Shown one piece after another: positions 15,723-24,277 of a stretch of 64,000 nt of DNA. A model generated the notes under the pieces. The model searched no databases and was not told the DNA's origin. It saw only the letters and a list, made by a program, of their open reading frames with translations. The position numbers were made by a program, and so were the translations under genes. Origin of the DNA: an uncultured Pelagibacteraceae bacterium (GTDB lineage: Bacteria; Pseudomonadota; Alphaproteobacteria; Pelagibacterales; Pelagibacteraceae); assembly GCA_902625125.1 (NCBI GenBank), contig CACOAB010000004.1, positions 1 through 64,000 on the forward strand, in the 5' to 3' direction. Positions within the stretch are counted from its first letter, which is position 1, and every line of letters starts with the position of its first letter.

Positions 15723-16118
15723 TTATTCGTATGATTTTACTTCTTTAATATTAGAACCAAGCGAAGTATTGATTAATAGTTTAATTTTTGCTCTTTCATC
15801 ATTATATTTATAAACATTTCTTGCAAGCTCAACAAATTTTTCCCCAAAATCTTTATTTTTTTCTGCAGCTCTTTTTCCATCTTCAATATCCCATAATTTA
15901 AGATTTATATTCTTCAAATCATTTATATACTTTGAGATACTGCTTTGATTAGGAATATACTTTTTAACCGCTTCATTTAAAGATGATAGCTCTTTTTCAA
16001 TATTATTTAACTTTTCTTTATTGGATATTTTGGCTTTTTTTATTTCTAAAATTGTGATCTTGTCAAACAATTCACCAGCTGAAATTTCTGCCAATATTTT
16101 GTCTATTTTATTGTTCAT
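15723..16118 (-). CDS. DUF6165-like protein of unknown function
   Basis: A 131-aa, charged, largely helical protein without signal peptide or membrane segment. ISAGELFDKITILEIKKAKIS near the N-terminus, KLWDIEDGKRAAE and ELARNVYKYNDERAKIKLLIN are strings I recall from the DUF6165 family. Its function is unknown. It converges with the amidase (adjacent stops) and is divergent from the heptosyltransferase-like gene. Members are often found near glycosyltransferases, and two glycosyltransferases follow here, so a part in surface-sugar assembly is possible but only inferred. Confidence 0.6.
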   Translation of the reverse strand: MNNKIDKILAEISAGELFDKITILEIKKAKISNKEKLNNIEKELSSLNEAVKKYIPNQSSISKYINDLKNINLKLWDIEDGKRAAEKNKDFGEKFVELARNVYKYNDERAKIKLLINTSLGSNIKEVKSYE

Positions 16119-16164
16119 ATTAATATTTGACTATATCATTCTTTAATTATACTCGGAATTAATA

Positions 16165-17097
16165 ATGTCAAATATATTAATAATTAAACACGGTTCGTTA
16201 GGGGATTTAATCCAAGCTAATGGAGCAATCAAAGACATAAAAAACTTTTATTCGAATAGAAAAGTATTTTTGCTAACAACCCAACCTTACTCAATTTTTA
16301 TGTCTGAATGCCCTTATTTAGATGGGGTATTAATTGATAAAAGACTACCAAGATGGAATCTATTTTATTTAAATAATTTAAAAAAAACTTTATCAAAATA
16401 TGATTTTTCTAAAGTATTTGATTTACAAAATTCAAGTAGAACAAAGTTTTATAAAAGATTTATAATTAAGAAAGTTGAATGGTCATCTACCGAAACAGTT
16501 TTGGAGCCTGGCCAAAAAAAAAGAGATTTTGATAAAGATCCTGTTCTGGATAGATTAGAGATACAACTTAAAAAAAGTGGTATTGAAACTGAATTTACAA
16601 AAAATATTGATTTAAGCTGGACGTTAGAAAATATTTCACGATTGGTAAAGCAATATGCAAATAATGAATATATCTTAGTTTTTCCCTTTTGCTCCTCTAA
16701 ACTTAAAAATAAAAAATGGCCTTATTATCAAGAGTTAATACAAAAACTAAAACAAGAGTTTAAAAATAAATATCCTATTCTTATTGCTCCGGGGCCTAAT
16801 GAAATTGACGAAGCGAATAAATTAAATGGAAAAGTTGTGTTAGACAATAATGAGCCGATAAATATTAAAAAACTTATTTCTTTAATCAATGGAGCAAAAC
16901 TTATTATTGCAAACGATACTGGGCCAGCACATATTGCCTCTCATTTAGATAAAAAAGGATTAGTATTATTCGGAAGTCATACTTCGGCAGAAAAAGTGAG
17001 TATAGAAAATTTTAACTTTAAAGCTATTTCTGTTAAAAACTTAGAAGAATTAACTGTAGAAACCGTTCTAAACGAAGTGAAAATTAGATTAAATTAA
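16165..17097 (+). CDS. Glycosyltransferase family 9 (heptosyltransferase-like)
   Basis: GT-B fold transferase of 310 aa in the ADP-heptose:LPS heptosyltransferase family. The N-terminus ILIIKHGSLGDLIQANGAI is the acceptor-side motif, with the Asp that acts as base, and the C-terminal half has LIIANDTGPAHIASHLDKKG and LVLFGSHTS for the nucleotide-sugar donor. It would extend an LPS core or a similar surface glycan on the cytoplasmic face. It converges with the GT4 gene, and their 3' ends overlap by 14 bases. Confidence 0.83.
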   Translation: MSNILIIKHGSLGDLIQANGAIKDIKNFYSNRKVFLLTTQPYSIFMSECPYLDGVLIDKRLPRWNLFYLNNLKKTLSKYDFSKVFDLQNSSRTKFYKRFIIKKVEWSSTETVLEPGQKKRDFDKDPVLDRLEIQLKKSGIETEFTKNIDLSWTLENISRLVKQYANNEYILVFPFCSSKLKNKKWPYYQELIQKLKQEFKNKYPILIAPGPNEIDEANKLNGKVVLDNNEPINIKKLISLINGAKLIIANDTGPAHIASHLDKKGLVLFGSHTSAEKVSIENFNFKAISVKNLEELTVETVLNEVKIRLN

Positions 17098-18169
17098 TAT
17101 ATTCTTTAACAATTTTCTCCCATTTGAAATTTTTCGAAAATTCTAAAGCATTTGTTCCTAGTTCTAAAAAATGATTGTTGGTTAAAGTTTTAATTAAAGT
17201 TTCATATATTGCGTTTAAATCATTTCCATTACAAAGATAACCTGTTTGACCGCTCTTTATAGCATCACCTTCACCACCATAAATCCCACCTATTGAAGCT
17301 TTACCATAAGACGCAGCTTCAATATAAGTTATACCAAAACCTTCAACTGATTTTTTGTAAATCACAGACGGCATCACAAAAACGTTAGATTGTTCAAGTA
17401 ATGCTACTTTTTCCTGTTCAGAAGATTTAAATAGCAGCTCAACATTTTTCTCTAAGCCTAGTTCTTTTGATAATTTTAAAAGATTTTTTTTCTCGTCACC
17501 ATCACCAATTGAAACGTATTTCAAATTTGGAAATTTTGGTAAAAGATTTTTAATAGTCATTAAAATATTCTGATGACTTTTTCTACCATCTAATCTAGAA
17601 ATTGTAATTAATTTAGGAGAAGCATTTCCATATATATCTCTAGCAAATTTCTTTGCTTCCTCACTAATTGGAATTGGATAATTACAACCTGGATTAATCA
17701 CAGTAACATTTTTGACACCCAATTTCATGGCGAACTCTTTTGTAAATTTGGAATTAGCTATTACATTATCAGCTTTTGCTAATGCATTTAAAACCCTCTT
17801 ATTTAAAGAAGAACCTACCGGATGATTTATTTCTTTTGAGTGAATTAAACAGAAAGATTTAGTTTTTTCTAAAATATTTTTTTCAATGTTCTCGATGCTT
17901 TTCCAATGGTCAAAAAAAGAAGCTCTTATTTCATTAGAAGTTATAAATTCTTGTATAAGGTTAGCTTTTCTATATTTACGAAAAATTTTAAAACCAGAAA
18001 CTCGCTCTATGTTTAATTTCGAAATTTGATCATAATTTTCTGAATCTCTATTAGCTTCAGCGAATACTTTTACTGGACCATGATTTAACAAAGCATTAGA
18101 CAAACCTTCCATTAAGTTTTGCATCCCGCCTAATTCAGGGGGAAAATTTCTTGTAGAAACTAAAAACAT
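17084..18169 (-). CDS. Glycosyltransferase family 4
   Basis: Retaining GT-B glycosyltransferase of 361 aa. NFPPELGGMQNLMEGLSNAL is the N-terminal acceptor loop, VINPGCNYP and TISRLDGRKSHQNIL mark the linker, and EGFGITYIEAASYGKASIGG near residue 295 holds the E-x7-E donor motif. The sugar is unknown. Its start overlaps the stop of the thioredoxin-like gene by one base, so the two share a transcript. With the GT9 gene across the convergent junction and DUF6165 nearby it forms a second small glycan locus. Confidence 0.83.
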   Translation of the reverse strand: MFLVSTRNFPPELGGMQNLMEGLSNALLNHGPVKVFAEANRDSENYDQISKLNIERVSGFKIFRKYRKANLIQEFITSNEIRASFFDHWKSIENIEKNILEKTKSFCLIHSKEINHPVGSSLNKRVLNALAKADNVIANSKFTKEFAMKLGVKNVTVINPGCNYPIPISEEAKKFARDIYGNASPKLITISRLDGRKSHQNILMTIKNLLPKFPNLKYVSIGDGDEKKNLLKLSKELGLEKNVELLFKSSEQEKVALLEQSNVFVMPSVIYKKSVEGFGITYIEAASYGKASIGGIYGGEGDAIKSGQTGYLCNGNDLNAIYETLIKTLTNNHFLELGTNALEFSKNFKWEKIVKEYINLI

Positions 18170-18726
18170 TAATTAAACCACTTTATGTTACAACCCATGC
18201 TTGGAATTTGTCTTTCAGGACCTTTTTGACTTTGCGCTACCATTTTCATAGCTATTTTTAAATCGCTATCGCCTTTATTTATCGGTTTTAAGTCTTTTAA
18301 TTCTTTATATCGTCCCCTGTATTGAAGTTCTAAATCTTTGTTATAACCAAAAAAATCTGGTGTACACACTGCTCCATATTTCTTTGCAATTTCCTGAGTT
18401 TCATCTAATAAATAATTAACTTCATTAAAGTTATTATCACCAGCAAATTTTATCATATTTTCAAAAGAATCTTCTGGATGATTTTTTGTGTCATTTGACA
18501 TAATAGCCACAGTATTAATTCCCTCTTTTTTCAAATCATTACAGTCTATAATTAAATCTCTAATTATTGCTTTTACGTAAGGACAGTGATTACAAATAAA
18601 CATGATTAAAGTGGCTTTTTCACCCTTAATATCACTTAAGGAAATTAACTTACTTTCTATTGATTTTAGTTTGAAATCCTCAGCTTTTTTTCCAAAATCA
18701 CATACCGGGGTTTTAGTTAGAGCCAT
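18169..18726 (-). CDS. Thioredoxin-fold redoxin family protein
   Basis: A 185-aa AhpC/TSA-redoxin-type protein without a signal peptide, so cytoplasmic. The redox motif is a CxxC in MFICNHCPYVKA near residue 46, in the position of the peroxiredoxin/thioredoxin active site, and AKKYGAVCTPDFFGYN holds the cis-proline region with an extra Cys. Homologues are annotated as thioredoxin family or alkyl hydroperoxide reductase-like. Its substrate is not known. It is divergent from the gamma-carbonic-anhydrase gene by about 40 bases. Confidence 0.78.
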   Translation of the reverse strand: MALTKTPVCDFGKKAEDFKLKSIESKLISLSDIKGEKATLIMFICNHCPYVKAIIRDLIIDCNDLKKEGINTVAIMSNDTKNHPEDSFENMIKFAGDNNFNEVNYLLDETQEIAKKYGAVCTPDFFGYNKDLELQYRGRYKELKDLKPINKGDSDLKIAMKMVAQSQKGPERQIPSMGCNIKWFN

Positions 18727-18767
18727 AATGTATTATAAATTAAATAATTACACATTACAGCAATTTT

Positions 18768-19271
18768 ATGATTTACGATTTTGAAGGACAAACCCCAAAA
18801 ATAGATCCAGGAAGCTGGGTTGCACCTAATGCTGTAATCATTGGTAGAGTTGAACTTAAAAAGAATTCAAATATTTGGTTTAATACAACTTTAAGAGGAG
18901 ATCTTGAACCAATCATAATTGGAGCAAACACAAACATCCAAGACGGAAGTGTTATTCATACTGATCCGGGTTGTCCAACAATAGTTGGCAACGGAGTTAC
19001 AGTAGGACACATGGTAATGCTTCACGGCTGTGAAATTGCAGATGATTGTTTGATAGGAATAGGTTCAACAATATTAAACAAAACTAAAATTGGAAAAAAT
19101 TGTATCATCGGTGCTAACGCACTTGTAACAGAAAATAAGATTATACCTGAAAGATCGTTAGTTCTTGGCAGCCCTGGTAAAGTAGTTAGACAAGTAACTG
19201 ACGAAGAAATAGAACACATCAAAGAAAATGCAAGGGACTATGTTGCAAATTTTAAAAAGTATAAGAAATAG
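18768..19271 (+). CDS. Gamma-carbonic anhydrase family protein
   Basis: Left-handed beta-helix protein of 167 aa built on hexapeptide repeats. NIWFNTTLRGDLEPIIIGANTNIQDG is the family signature; the three zinc histidines are visible in VIHTDPG and VGHMVMLHGC. Proteins of this group (PaaY/CaiE/YrdA) are either carbonic anhydrases or inactive relatives. The metal ligands are complete, so activity is plausible. Its 3' end overlaps the next ORF's likely start by about 32 bases. Confidence 0.85.
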   Translation: MIYDFEGQTPKIDPGSWVAPNAVIIGRVELKKNSNIWFNTTLRGDLEPIIIGANTNIQDGSVIHTDPGCPTIVGNGVTVGHMVMLHGCEIADDCLIGIGSTILNKTKIGKNCIIGANALVTENKIIPERSLVLGSPGKVVRQVTDEEIEHIKENARDYVANFKKYKK

Positions 19272-20052
19272 TATTTTTATTATAATTTTATTTAATCCAA
19301 GTGTTATCGCAAAAGAAATAACTAATCTAACTTGGGAGAAGAGTGTTTATGTTGGTAAAGAACTATCTAATTTTAGAGAAACAGTTACCACTCCAGCATT
19401 AGGGAAAAAAGCTTGGAAGATTACATTGTTACCTAAAGACTGCGGGAGAGATAAAGAAGGCGATTACTCTGATTGTAAAAATAATGGGAGAGATCCAGTC
19501 GTTGGTCATGGAGGAGGTGATAGAGCAAGAAGCGAATACTATACATCAAAAAAATTTAGAGGAGAGAAGTGGCATTCAGTAAGTATTTTCATACCTAATG
19601 ATTTCAAAAGTGTAGAACCAGTAAGCACTTCCTTTTTTCAAATATATGAGAGGGGAGAAGGCCCAAGATTAATGTTAAGAACAAAATACGGTGTTTTATC
19701 ACCAAGATACTACCCAGTAAATGGCATGGACTCCGCAGGAGTTGTGCACAAAAGACTTAGGATTAAAGACATGAAGGGCAAATGGACAACAATTTTATTT
19801 CATACAAAAATGTCAAAAGATCCCAAAAAAGGATTTATGAAAATGTATGTAGAAGACACACTTTATAATGTATTCGAAGGAAGAACTAGTTTTGGTGGTG
19901 AACACTACAATAAATTTGGAATATATCATAGTTGGATTAGTAGATGGAATGATAAGTATATGGGTGAGTATCCTAAACAAGTTATTTATTATGACAACCT
20001 CTTTAGAACAAATAATAAAGAAAAACTTTTAAAACTTATACATAAAAACTAG
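19240..20052 (+). CDS. Secreted polysaccharide-lyase-like (heparin lyase I fold) protein
   Basis: A 270-aa protein with a signal peptide (ILKSIRNSIFIIILFNPSVIA, then KEITNLTWEK). The rest resembles the Polysacc_lyase/heparin-lyase-I-like jelly-roll family: RARSEYYTSKKF, GEKWHSVSIFIPNDF, FFQIYERGEGPRLML, GKWTTILFHTKMS and FGIYHSWISRW. Such enzymes cut acidic polysaccharides by beta-elimination, or bind them. The track starts at 19228; ATG at 19240 gives a more usual signal peptide, but both overlap the carbonic-anhydrase gene. Export to the periplasm is likely. The activity is inferred from fold only. Confidence 0.68.
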   Translation: MLQILKSIRNSIFIIILFNPSVIAKEITNLTWEKSVYVGKELSNFRETVTTPALGKKAWKITLLPKDCGRDKEGDYSDCKNNGRDPVVGHGGGDRARSEYYTSKKFRGEKWHSVSIFIPNDFKSVEPVSTSFFQIYERGEGPRLMLRTKYGVLSPRYYPVNGMDSAGVVHKRLRIKDMKGKWTTILFHTKMSKDPKKGFMKMYVEDTLYNVFEGRTSFGGEHYNKFGIYHSWISRWNDKYMGEYPKQVIYYDNLFRTNNKEKLLKLIHKN

Positions 20053-20657
20053 GGGACTAACCAATTCTTCTTATTATTTTCTAAATCAAATAAAGCTCTA
20101 CGGTGTCCTTTAGCAGCCAAATATAACCATTCGATACTTTTTACTTTACATCTAATTACGCAAAAGTTTTTATAGCCAGTTTCACTTTCTTCTTTAGTGT
20201 AATCAAAATTATCAAATTTATTATCTAGTCCAGAAGTTGGTTTATCTGACTCAGTCCCTGGTCCATTAGTAACGAGATAACATTTTCTACTTATATGACC
20301 TGTTTTATCCCAAGACTCTTTTGTAACATCATCATTAAAGTGAACTTTGCACTCAGTTTTTAATCTTAGCTGTATCTTCTCTTGTTTTCCGTAAAATAAG
20401 ATTGAACAGCTTGAATTTTTTTTTATCTTTTCGATTTTTGATGATCTGATGTCACTATGATACTGAACAAAATTATTCTTTTGATCTGCTTTTCTTAATA
20501 CAACAACTCTTCCATCTAAATCTTTATCATTACCGCAAATAAATACAGGTGTTCTGAACTCAGAAGATCGATCAGTTACAGCATTAGTTAATAGATCCCA
20601 AATCTTTTTTTCAATCTCGCTGAAATCTTCGTAGTAACTTACAACTTCTTGTGACAC
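20049..20657 (-). CDS. Pyridoxamine 5'-phosphate oxidase-like FMN protein
   Basis: FMN-binding split-barrel protein of 202 aa. FRTPVFICGNDKDLDGRVVVLRKAD and VQYHSDIRSSKIEKIKKN form the FMN-binding N-terminal half, SILFYGKQEKIQLRLKTECKVH follows, and the C-terminal RALFDLENNKKNWLVP matches the WxxP-type end of PNPOx-like proteins. True PdxH ends with RLSPR-type residues that are missing, so a housekeeping vitamin B6 role is unlikely. The physiological substrate is unknown. It lies 3 bases behind the hydroxyacid dehydrogenase on the same strand. Confidence 0.72.
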   Translation of the reverse strand: MSQEVVSYYEDFSEIEKKIWDLLTNAVTDRSSEFRTPVFICGNDKDLDGRVVVLRKADQKNNFVQYHSDIRSSKIEKIKKNSSCSILFYGKQEKIQLRLKTECKVHFNDDVTKESWDKTGHISRKCYLVTNGPGTESDKPTSGLDNKFDNFDYTKEESETGYKNFCVIRCKVKSIEWLYLAAKGHRRALFDLENNKKNWLVP

Positions 20658-20660
20658 GAT

Positions 20661-21530
20661 TTATTTTCTAAATCTTTTAATTAAGCTTGAAGTATCCCAC
20701 CTTTGACCACCCATTTTTTGAACTTCAGCATAATATTCATCAATTATTTTTGTGATAGGTAAGGGCGAATTATTTTTTTTGGCTTCATCCATTGCTATTT
20801 TTAAATCTTTTCTCATCCAATCAACAGCAAAACCATAATCAAATTTATCTTCAATCATTGTTTTATGTCTATTTTCCATTTGCCACGACTGAGCAGCACC
20901 TTTTGAAATAACTTCAATAACATCAAGCATATTTAAACCTGCATTCATCCCAAAATTTATTGCTTCTGATAATCCTTGAACAAGACCTGCAATACAGATT
21001 TGATTCACCATTTTTGTTAATTGACCGCTTCCAGATGGACCAAGTAACTTTATTTTCTTACTATAACAATCAATAACTGGTTCTGCTTTTTTAAATGGAG
21101 CTTCATCTCCTCCAACCATTACAGTTAAAATTCCACCCTCTGCTCCAGCTTGTCCGCCTGAAATTGGAGCGTCTAAAAAATCAAATCCTTTTACTTTTGC
21201 TTCTTTGTATAATTCTCTAGCAATGTTTGCTGAGGCAGTTGTGTTATCAATATAGATTGAACCTTTTTTTGCAGTCTTAAATAATCCCTTACCACCTAAA
21301 GTAACTTCTCTTAAATCATTATCATTTCCAACACATGTAAAAATAAAGTCACTATCTTTCGCTGCATCCATAGGAGTATCTGCAACATTACCTTTATATT
21401 CTTTTACCCACTTTTCAGCTTTAGCTTTAGTACGATTATAAACGGTTACATTGTGACCAGCTTTTGATATATAACCAGCCATGGGGTAACCCATAACGCC
21501 AAGACCTATGAAAGAAACTTTACAACTCAT
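20661..21530 (-). CDS. Beta-hydroxyacid dehydrogenase (3-hydroxyisobutyrate / tartronate-semialdehyde reductase family)
   Basis: NAD(P)-dependent enzyme of 289 aa. The Rossmann motif is SFIGLGVMGYPMAGYISKAG with NRTKAKAEKW behind it; the substrate motif is DAPISGGQAGAEGG near residue 122, and the catalytic Lys is in GQLTKMVNQICIAG near 172. The group includes 3-hydroxyisobutyrate dehydrogenase, GlxR and gamma-hydroxybutyrate dehydrogenases. Sequence alone does not choose between them. No valine or glycolate genes are adjacent to decide the question. It is divergent from the MFS gene with a two-base gap. Confidence 0.83.
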   Translation of the reverse strand: MSCKVSFIGLGVMGYPMAGYISKAGHNVTVYNRTKAKAEKWVKEYKGNVADTPMDAAKDSDFIFTCVGNDNDLREVTLGGKGLFKTAKKGSIYIDNTTASANIARELYKEAKVKGFDFLDAPISGGQAGAEGGILTVMVGGDEAPFKKAEPVIDCYSKKIKLLGPSGSGQLTKMVNQICIAGLVQGLSEAINFGMNAGLNMLDVIEVISKGAAQSWQMENRHKTMIEDKFDYGFAVDWMRKDLKIAMDEAKKNNSPLPITKIIDEYYAEVQKMGGQRWDTSSLIKRFRK

Positions 21531-21532
21531 TA

Positions 21533-22747
21533 ATGATTAACCTCAAGTTAAATAAAAAAGTAATAATATTTGGATTTATATTTACATTTTTTTCTAGTTT
21601 TGGACAGAGCTTTTTTTTGGGATTGTTTAACGCACCGATAAGAAACGAACTTGGCATTACACATGGTCAATTTGGTAGCATCTATGCAAGCGCAACTATT
21701 TTTTCAAGTTTACTTCTAATTTGGGTTGGAAAAAAAATAGATGATTATAGAATTTTAAATTACTCATTATTTGTAGTTATATTATTATTTGCTTCTTCAT
21801 TATTTTTTTCATTTATAAATAGTATTTATTTTTTAGCTATCGGAATTTTTTTTATGCGGTTTTCTGGACAAGGGTTGATGAGTCATACTTCCACGACAAC
21901 CATTTCCAGATATTTCGAAAGATCCAGAGGAAAGGCTTTAAGTACAATTTGGTTTGGTTTATCTACAGCAGAATTTATTTTACCTGTTCTTATAACTTAT
22001 TTTTTCCTTATTTATTCTTGGAGAACTATCTGGCAAGGTATTGCGATATTAATCATTTTATTTTTACCTTTTGTAATTTTAAATACAATTAAATCTATTA
22101 AATTAGAGTCTAGAGAAGCAGATCCTAATTCCAAAAATAAACTTAAAATTAAAAGTTGGAGAAGAAGAGACGTTTTAAGAGATTATAGGTTTTATATTGT
22201 GTCTTTAAACATGCTTGCGATGCCTTGGATTGCAACTGGTGTTTTTGTTTATCAATCTTTTATCTCTGACTCTAAAATGTGGGCAATATACACAATACCA
22301 AAAGCGTTTATGGTTTATTCAATAACTTCAATTGCCACATTATTTGTTTCAGGTTTCTTAGTAGATAAATTTACAGGACGAAAACTTATACTTTATATGA
22401 ACCTACCATTGTTACTCGCAATGATTATTTTATTTCATTTTAATCATGAAACATTTGCTTATATTTTTCTTGGCTTAATAGGAGTTTCCAACGGCTTAGC
22501 AAATATTTTAGGTTCTTCTACTTGGGCAGAGATTTATGGAGTGAAATATATTGGAAGCATTAAAGCTTTAACAACAGCATTTATGGTTTTCTCAACAGCA
22601 TTTGGAACAGCTATTTTTGGCCTGTTAATTGACAAAGGATATACTATTGAAAATATCGCTTTTGTAGGGGCTGCTTATGTTGTTATTTCATTAGTTTTAT
22701 TAATTTTAATCAGAAAAACAATTGAACCAGTGAGATTACCAAATTAA
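21533..22747 (+). CDS. Major facilitator superfamily transporter
   Basis: Inner-membrane carrier of 404 aa with about 12 hydrophobic segments in two groups of six, split by a cytoplasmic loop (KLESREADPNSKNKLKIKSWRRRD near residue 210). The loop after helix 2 (WVGKKIDDYRILN) is the degenerate MFS motif A. The substrate cannot be told; relatives include monocarboxylate-type permeases. The start falls two bases from the divergent hydroxyacid dehydrogenase start, so the promoter for each must lie within the other's coding sequence. Confidence 0.8.
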   Translation: MINLKLNKKVIIFGFIFTFFSSFGQSFFLGLFNAPIRNELGITHGQFGSIYASATIFSSLLLIWVGKKIDDYRILNYSLFVVILLFASSLFFSFINSIYFLAIGIFFMRFSGQGLMSHTSTTTISRYFERSRGKALSTIWFGLSTAEFILPVLITYFFLIYSWRTIWQGIAILIILFLPFVILNTIKSIKLESREADPNSKNKLKIKSWRRRDVLRDYRFYIVSLNMLAMPWIATGVFVYQSFISDSKMWAIYTIPKAFMVYSITSIATLFVSGFLVDKFTGRKLILYMNLPLLLAMIILFHFNHETFAYIFLGLIGVSNGLANILGSSTWAEIYGVKYIGSIKALTTAFMVFSTAFGTAIFGLLIDKGYTIENIAFVGAAYVVISLVLLILIRKTIEPVRLPN

Positions 22748-22787
22748 GCTTGATTTATTAAACTCAATTGAATAAATAACAATCATT

Positions 22788-23288
22788 ATGGCAAGAATAA
22801 CCGTAGAAGACTGCTTAGAAAAAGTTGATAATCAATATGATTTAGTACTTTTGGCAAAAGAAAGAACAGTACAATTGAACGCTGGTTCACCTATGCTTGT
22901 TGAGGAAGATAATGACAAGAGAACGATTATTTCTTTGAGAGAAATTGGTGATGGAAAAATTGATGTTAAAGAAGTTGAAGCAAGCGCTATTAAAAGACTT
23001 AGAAAAGAACCAGATGAAATTGAACAACAAGAAGAAACAGAAGAAGAAACTAATGATGACTTTGAAAATTTATATAAAGGTCAAGTTTCTAAAAGTGGTA
23101 TAGCCATTCTACCATCAAAAAGAACAAGAAGAATTCCAGAAGCAAAAAAACCTAGCTTAGCTGATGAAGCTTTATCAGAATTAAAAGCAGAACAGCCTGA
23201 AATAAAAGAAGAAAATTTAGATACAGAAGAAGCTCCACTTGAATTAAGTGAAGAAGCTTCTATAGAAGAAGAAAACAAATCAGAGTAA
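22788..23288 (+). CDS. rpoZ: RNA polymerase omega subunit with long acidic tail
   Basis: Omega helps assemble the beta' subunit of RNA polymerase. Residues 1 to about 75 are the standard domain: MARITVEDCLEKVDNQYDLVLLAK, then AKERTVQLNAGSP and ISLREIGDGKIDV. The remaining ~90 residues are unusual: a Glu/Asp-rich stretch (IEQQEETEEETNDDFE), a basic link (PSKRTRRIPEAKKPS) and a second acidic run to the C-terminus. Typical omega is 80 to 130 aa, this one is 166. The tail looks disordered. It precedes dusA by 3 bases. Confidence 0.92.
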   Translation: MARITVEDCLEKVDNQYDLVLLAKERTVQLNAGSPMLVEEDNDKRTIISLREIGDGKIDVKEVEASAIKRLRKEPDEIEQQEETEEETNDDFENLYKGQVSKSGIAILPSKRTRRIPEAKKPSLADEALSELKAEQPEIKEENLDTEEAPLELSEEASIEEENKSE

Positions 23289-23291
23289 GTT

Positions 23292-24275
23292 ATGAAGCAA
23301 ACTGTTTCAGTTGCACCAATGATGGATTGCACTGATAAACATGAAATATATTTTTTAAGTCTTATAAGTAAAAATATACATTTATATTCTGAGATGATTG
23401 TAGCAAATGCAATTATCAGGGGCGACAGAAATAAGTTATTATCATTTAAAAAAATTTCTAATCCAGTAACATTACAAATTGGCGGTTCAAATCCAAATGA
23501 ACTTGCGGAAGCTTGTAAAATTTCAGAAGATTATGGATATAAAGAAATAAATTTGAACTTAGGTTGTCCTAGTAAAAAAGTTCAAAAAAATAAATTTGGT
23601 GCATGTTTAATGCAAGAACCGGATCTTGTAGCTAAATGCATCGAAGCTATGTCTAAAGCCACAAAGCTACCAGTAACAATTAAAACAAGAATTGGTTACA
23701 ATGAAGTTGAAAATTTCGAATTTTTAAAAGCTTTTATTCAAATGACTAAAGATGCTGGATCAAAAAAATTTATAATCCACGCAAGGAAAGCTTTACTCAA
23801 AAAATTAAGCCCTAAAGAAAATTTAAATATACCACCTCTTAAATATGAATTTGTCTATCAACTGAAAGAATATTTTAAAGATGATGAAATAATTATTAAT
23901 GGCGGAATAAAAACTACTGAAGATATTAAATACCATTTATTAAAAGTAGACGGTGCTATGATAGGAAGAGCAATATACCATTCACCGTATTTTCTAGCAG
24001 ATATTGAAAGAGATATTTTTAACAATGAAAACGTTCCTACAAGAAGTGAGGTTATGGAAAAATTAATTCCATACATTCAAGAAGAAACTTCTAAAGGTGT
24101 TCAATTAAATCATATAATGAGACACACAGTTGGATTATTTCATGGACAGAACGGATCTAGGACATGGAAACAATATCTTTCTAAGAATATGTGCATCAGA
24201 GATGCTGATCTTCAAAAGGTAAACCATATAATGGACCAGGTTAGAAAAACAAATCCTGTATCTTTAGAAAGATAA
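23292..24275 (+). CDS. dusA: tRNA-dihydrouridine synthase A
   Basis: FMN/NADPH enzyme that reduces uridine in the tRNA D-loop (327 aa). VAPMMDCTDKHEIYF is the FMN-phosphate start, LNLGCPSKKVQKNKFGACLM carries the catalytic Cys near residue 93, and KTRIGYN and IIHARKALLKKLSPKENL hold the FMN lysine and His. The Leu-Ser-Pro-Lys-Glu-Asn string is the DusA subfamily type. GMLY is replaced by GAMIGRAIYHSPY near 215. It is in a run with rpoZ and a TauE/SafE permease. Confidence 0.92.
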   Translation: MKQTVSVAPMMDCTDKHEIYFLSLISKNIHLYSEMIVANAIIRGDRNKLLSFKKISNPVTLQIGGSNPNELAEACKISEDYGYKEINLNLGCPSKKVQKNKFGACLMQEPDLVAKCIEAMSKATKLPVTIKTRIGYNEVENFEFLKAFIQMTKDAGSKKFIIHARKALLKKLSPKENLNIPPLKYEFVYQLKEYFKDDEIIINGGIKTTEDIKYHLLKVDGAMIGRAIYHSPYFLADIERDIFNNENVPTRSEVMEKLIPYIQEETSKGVQLNHIMRHTVGLFHGQNGSRTWKQYLSKNMCIRDADLQKVNHIMDQVRKTNPVSLER

Positions 24276-24277
24276 TT

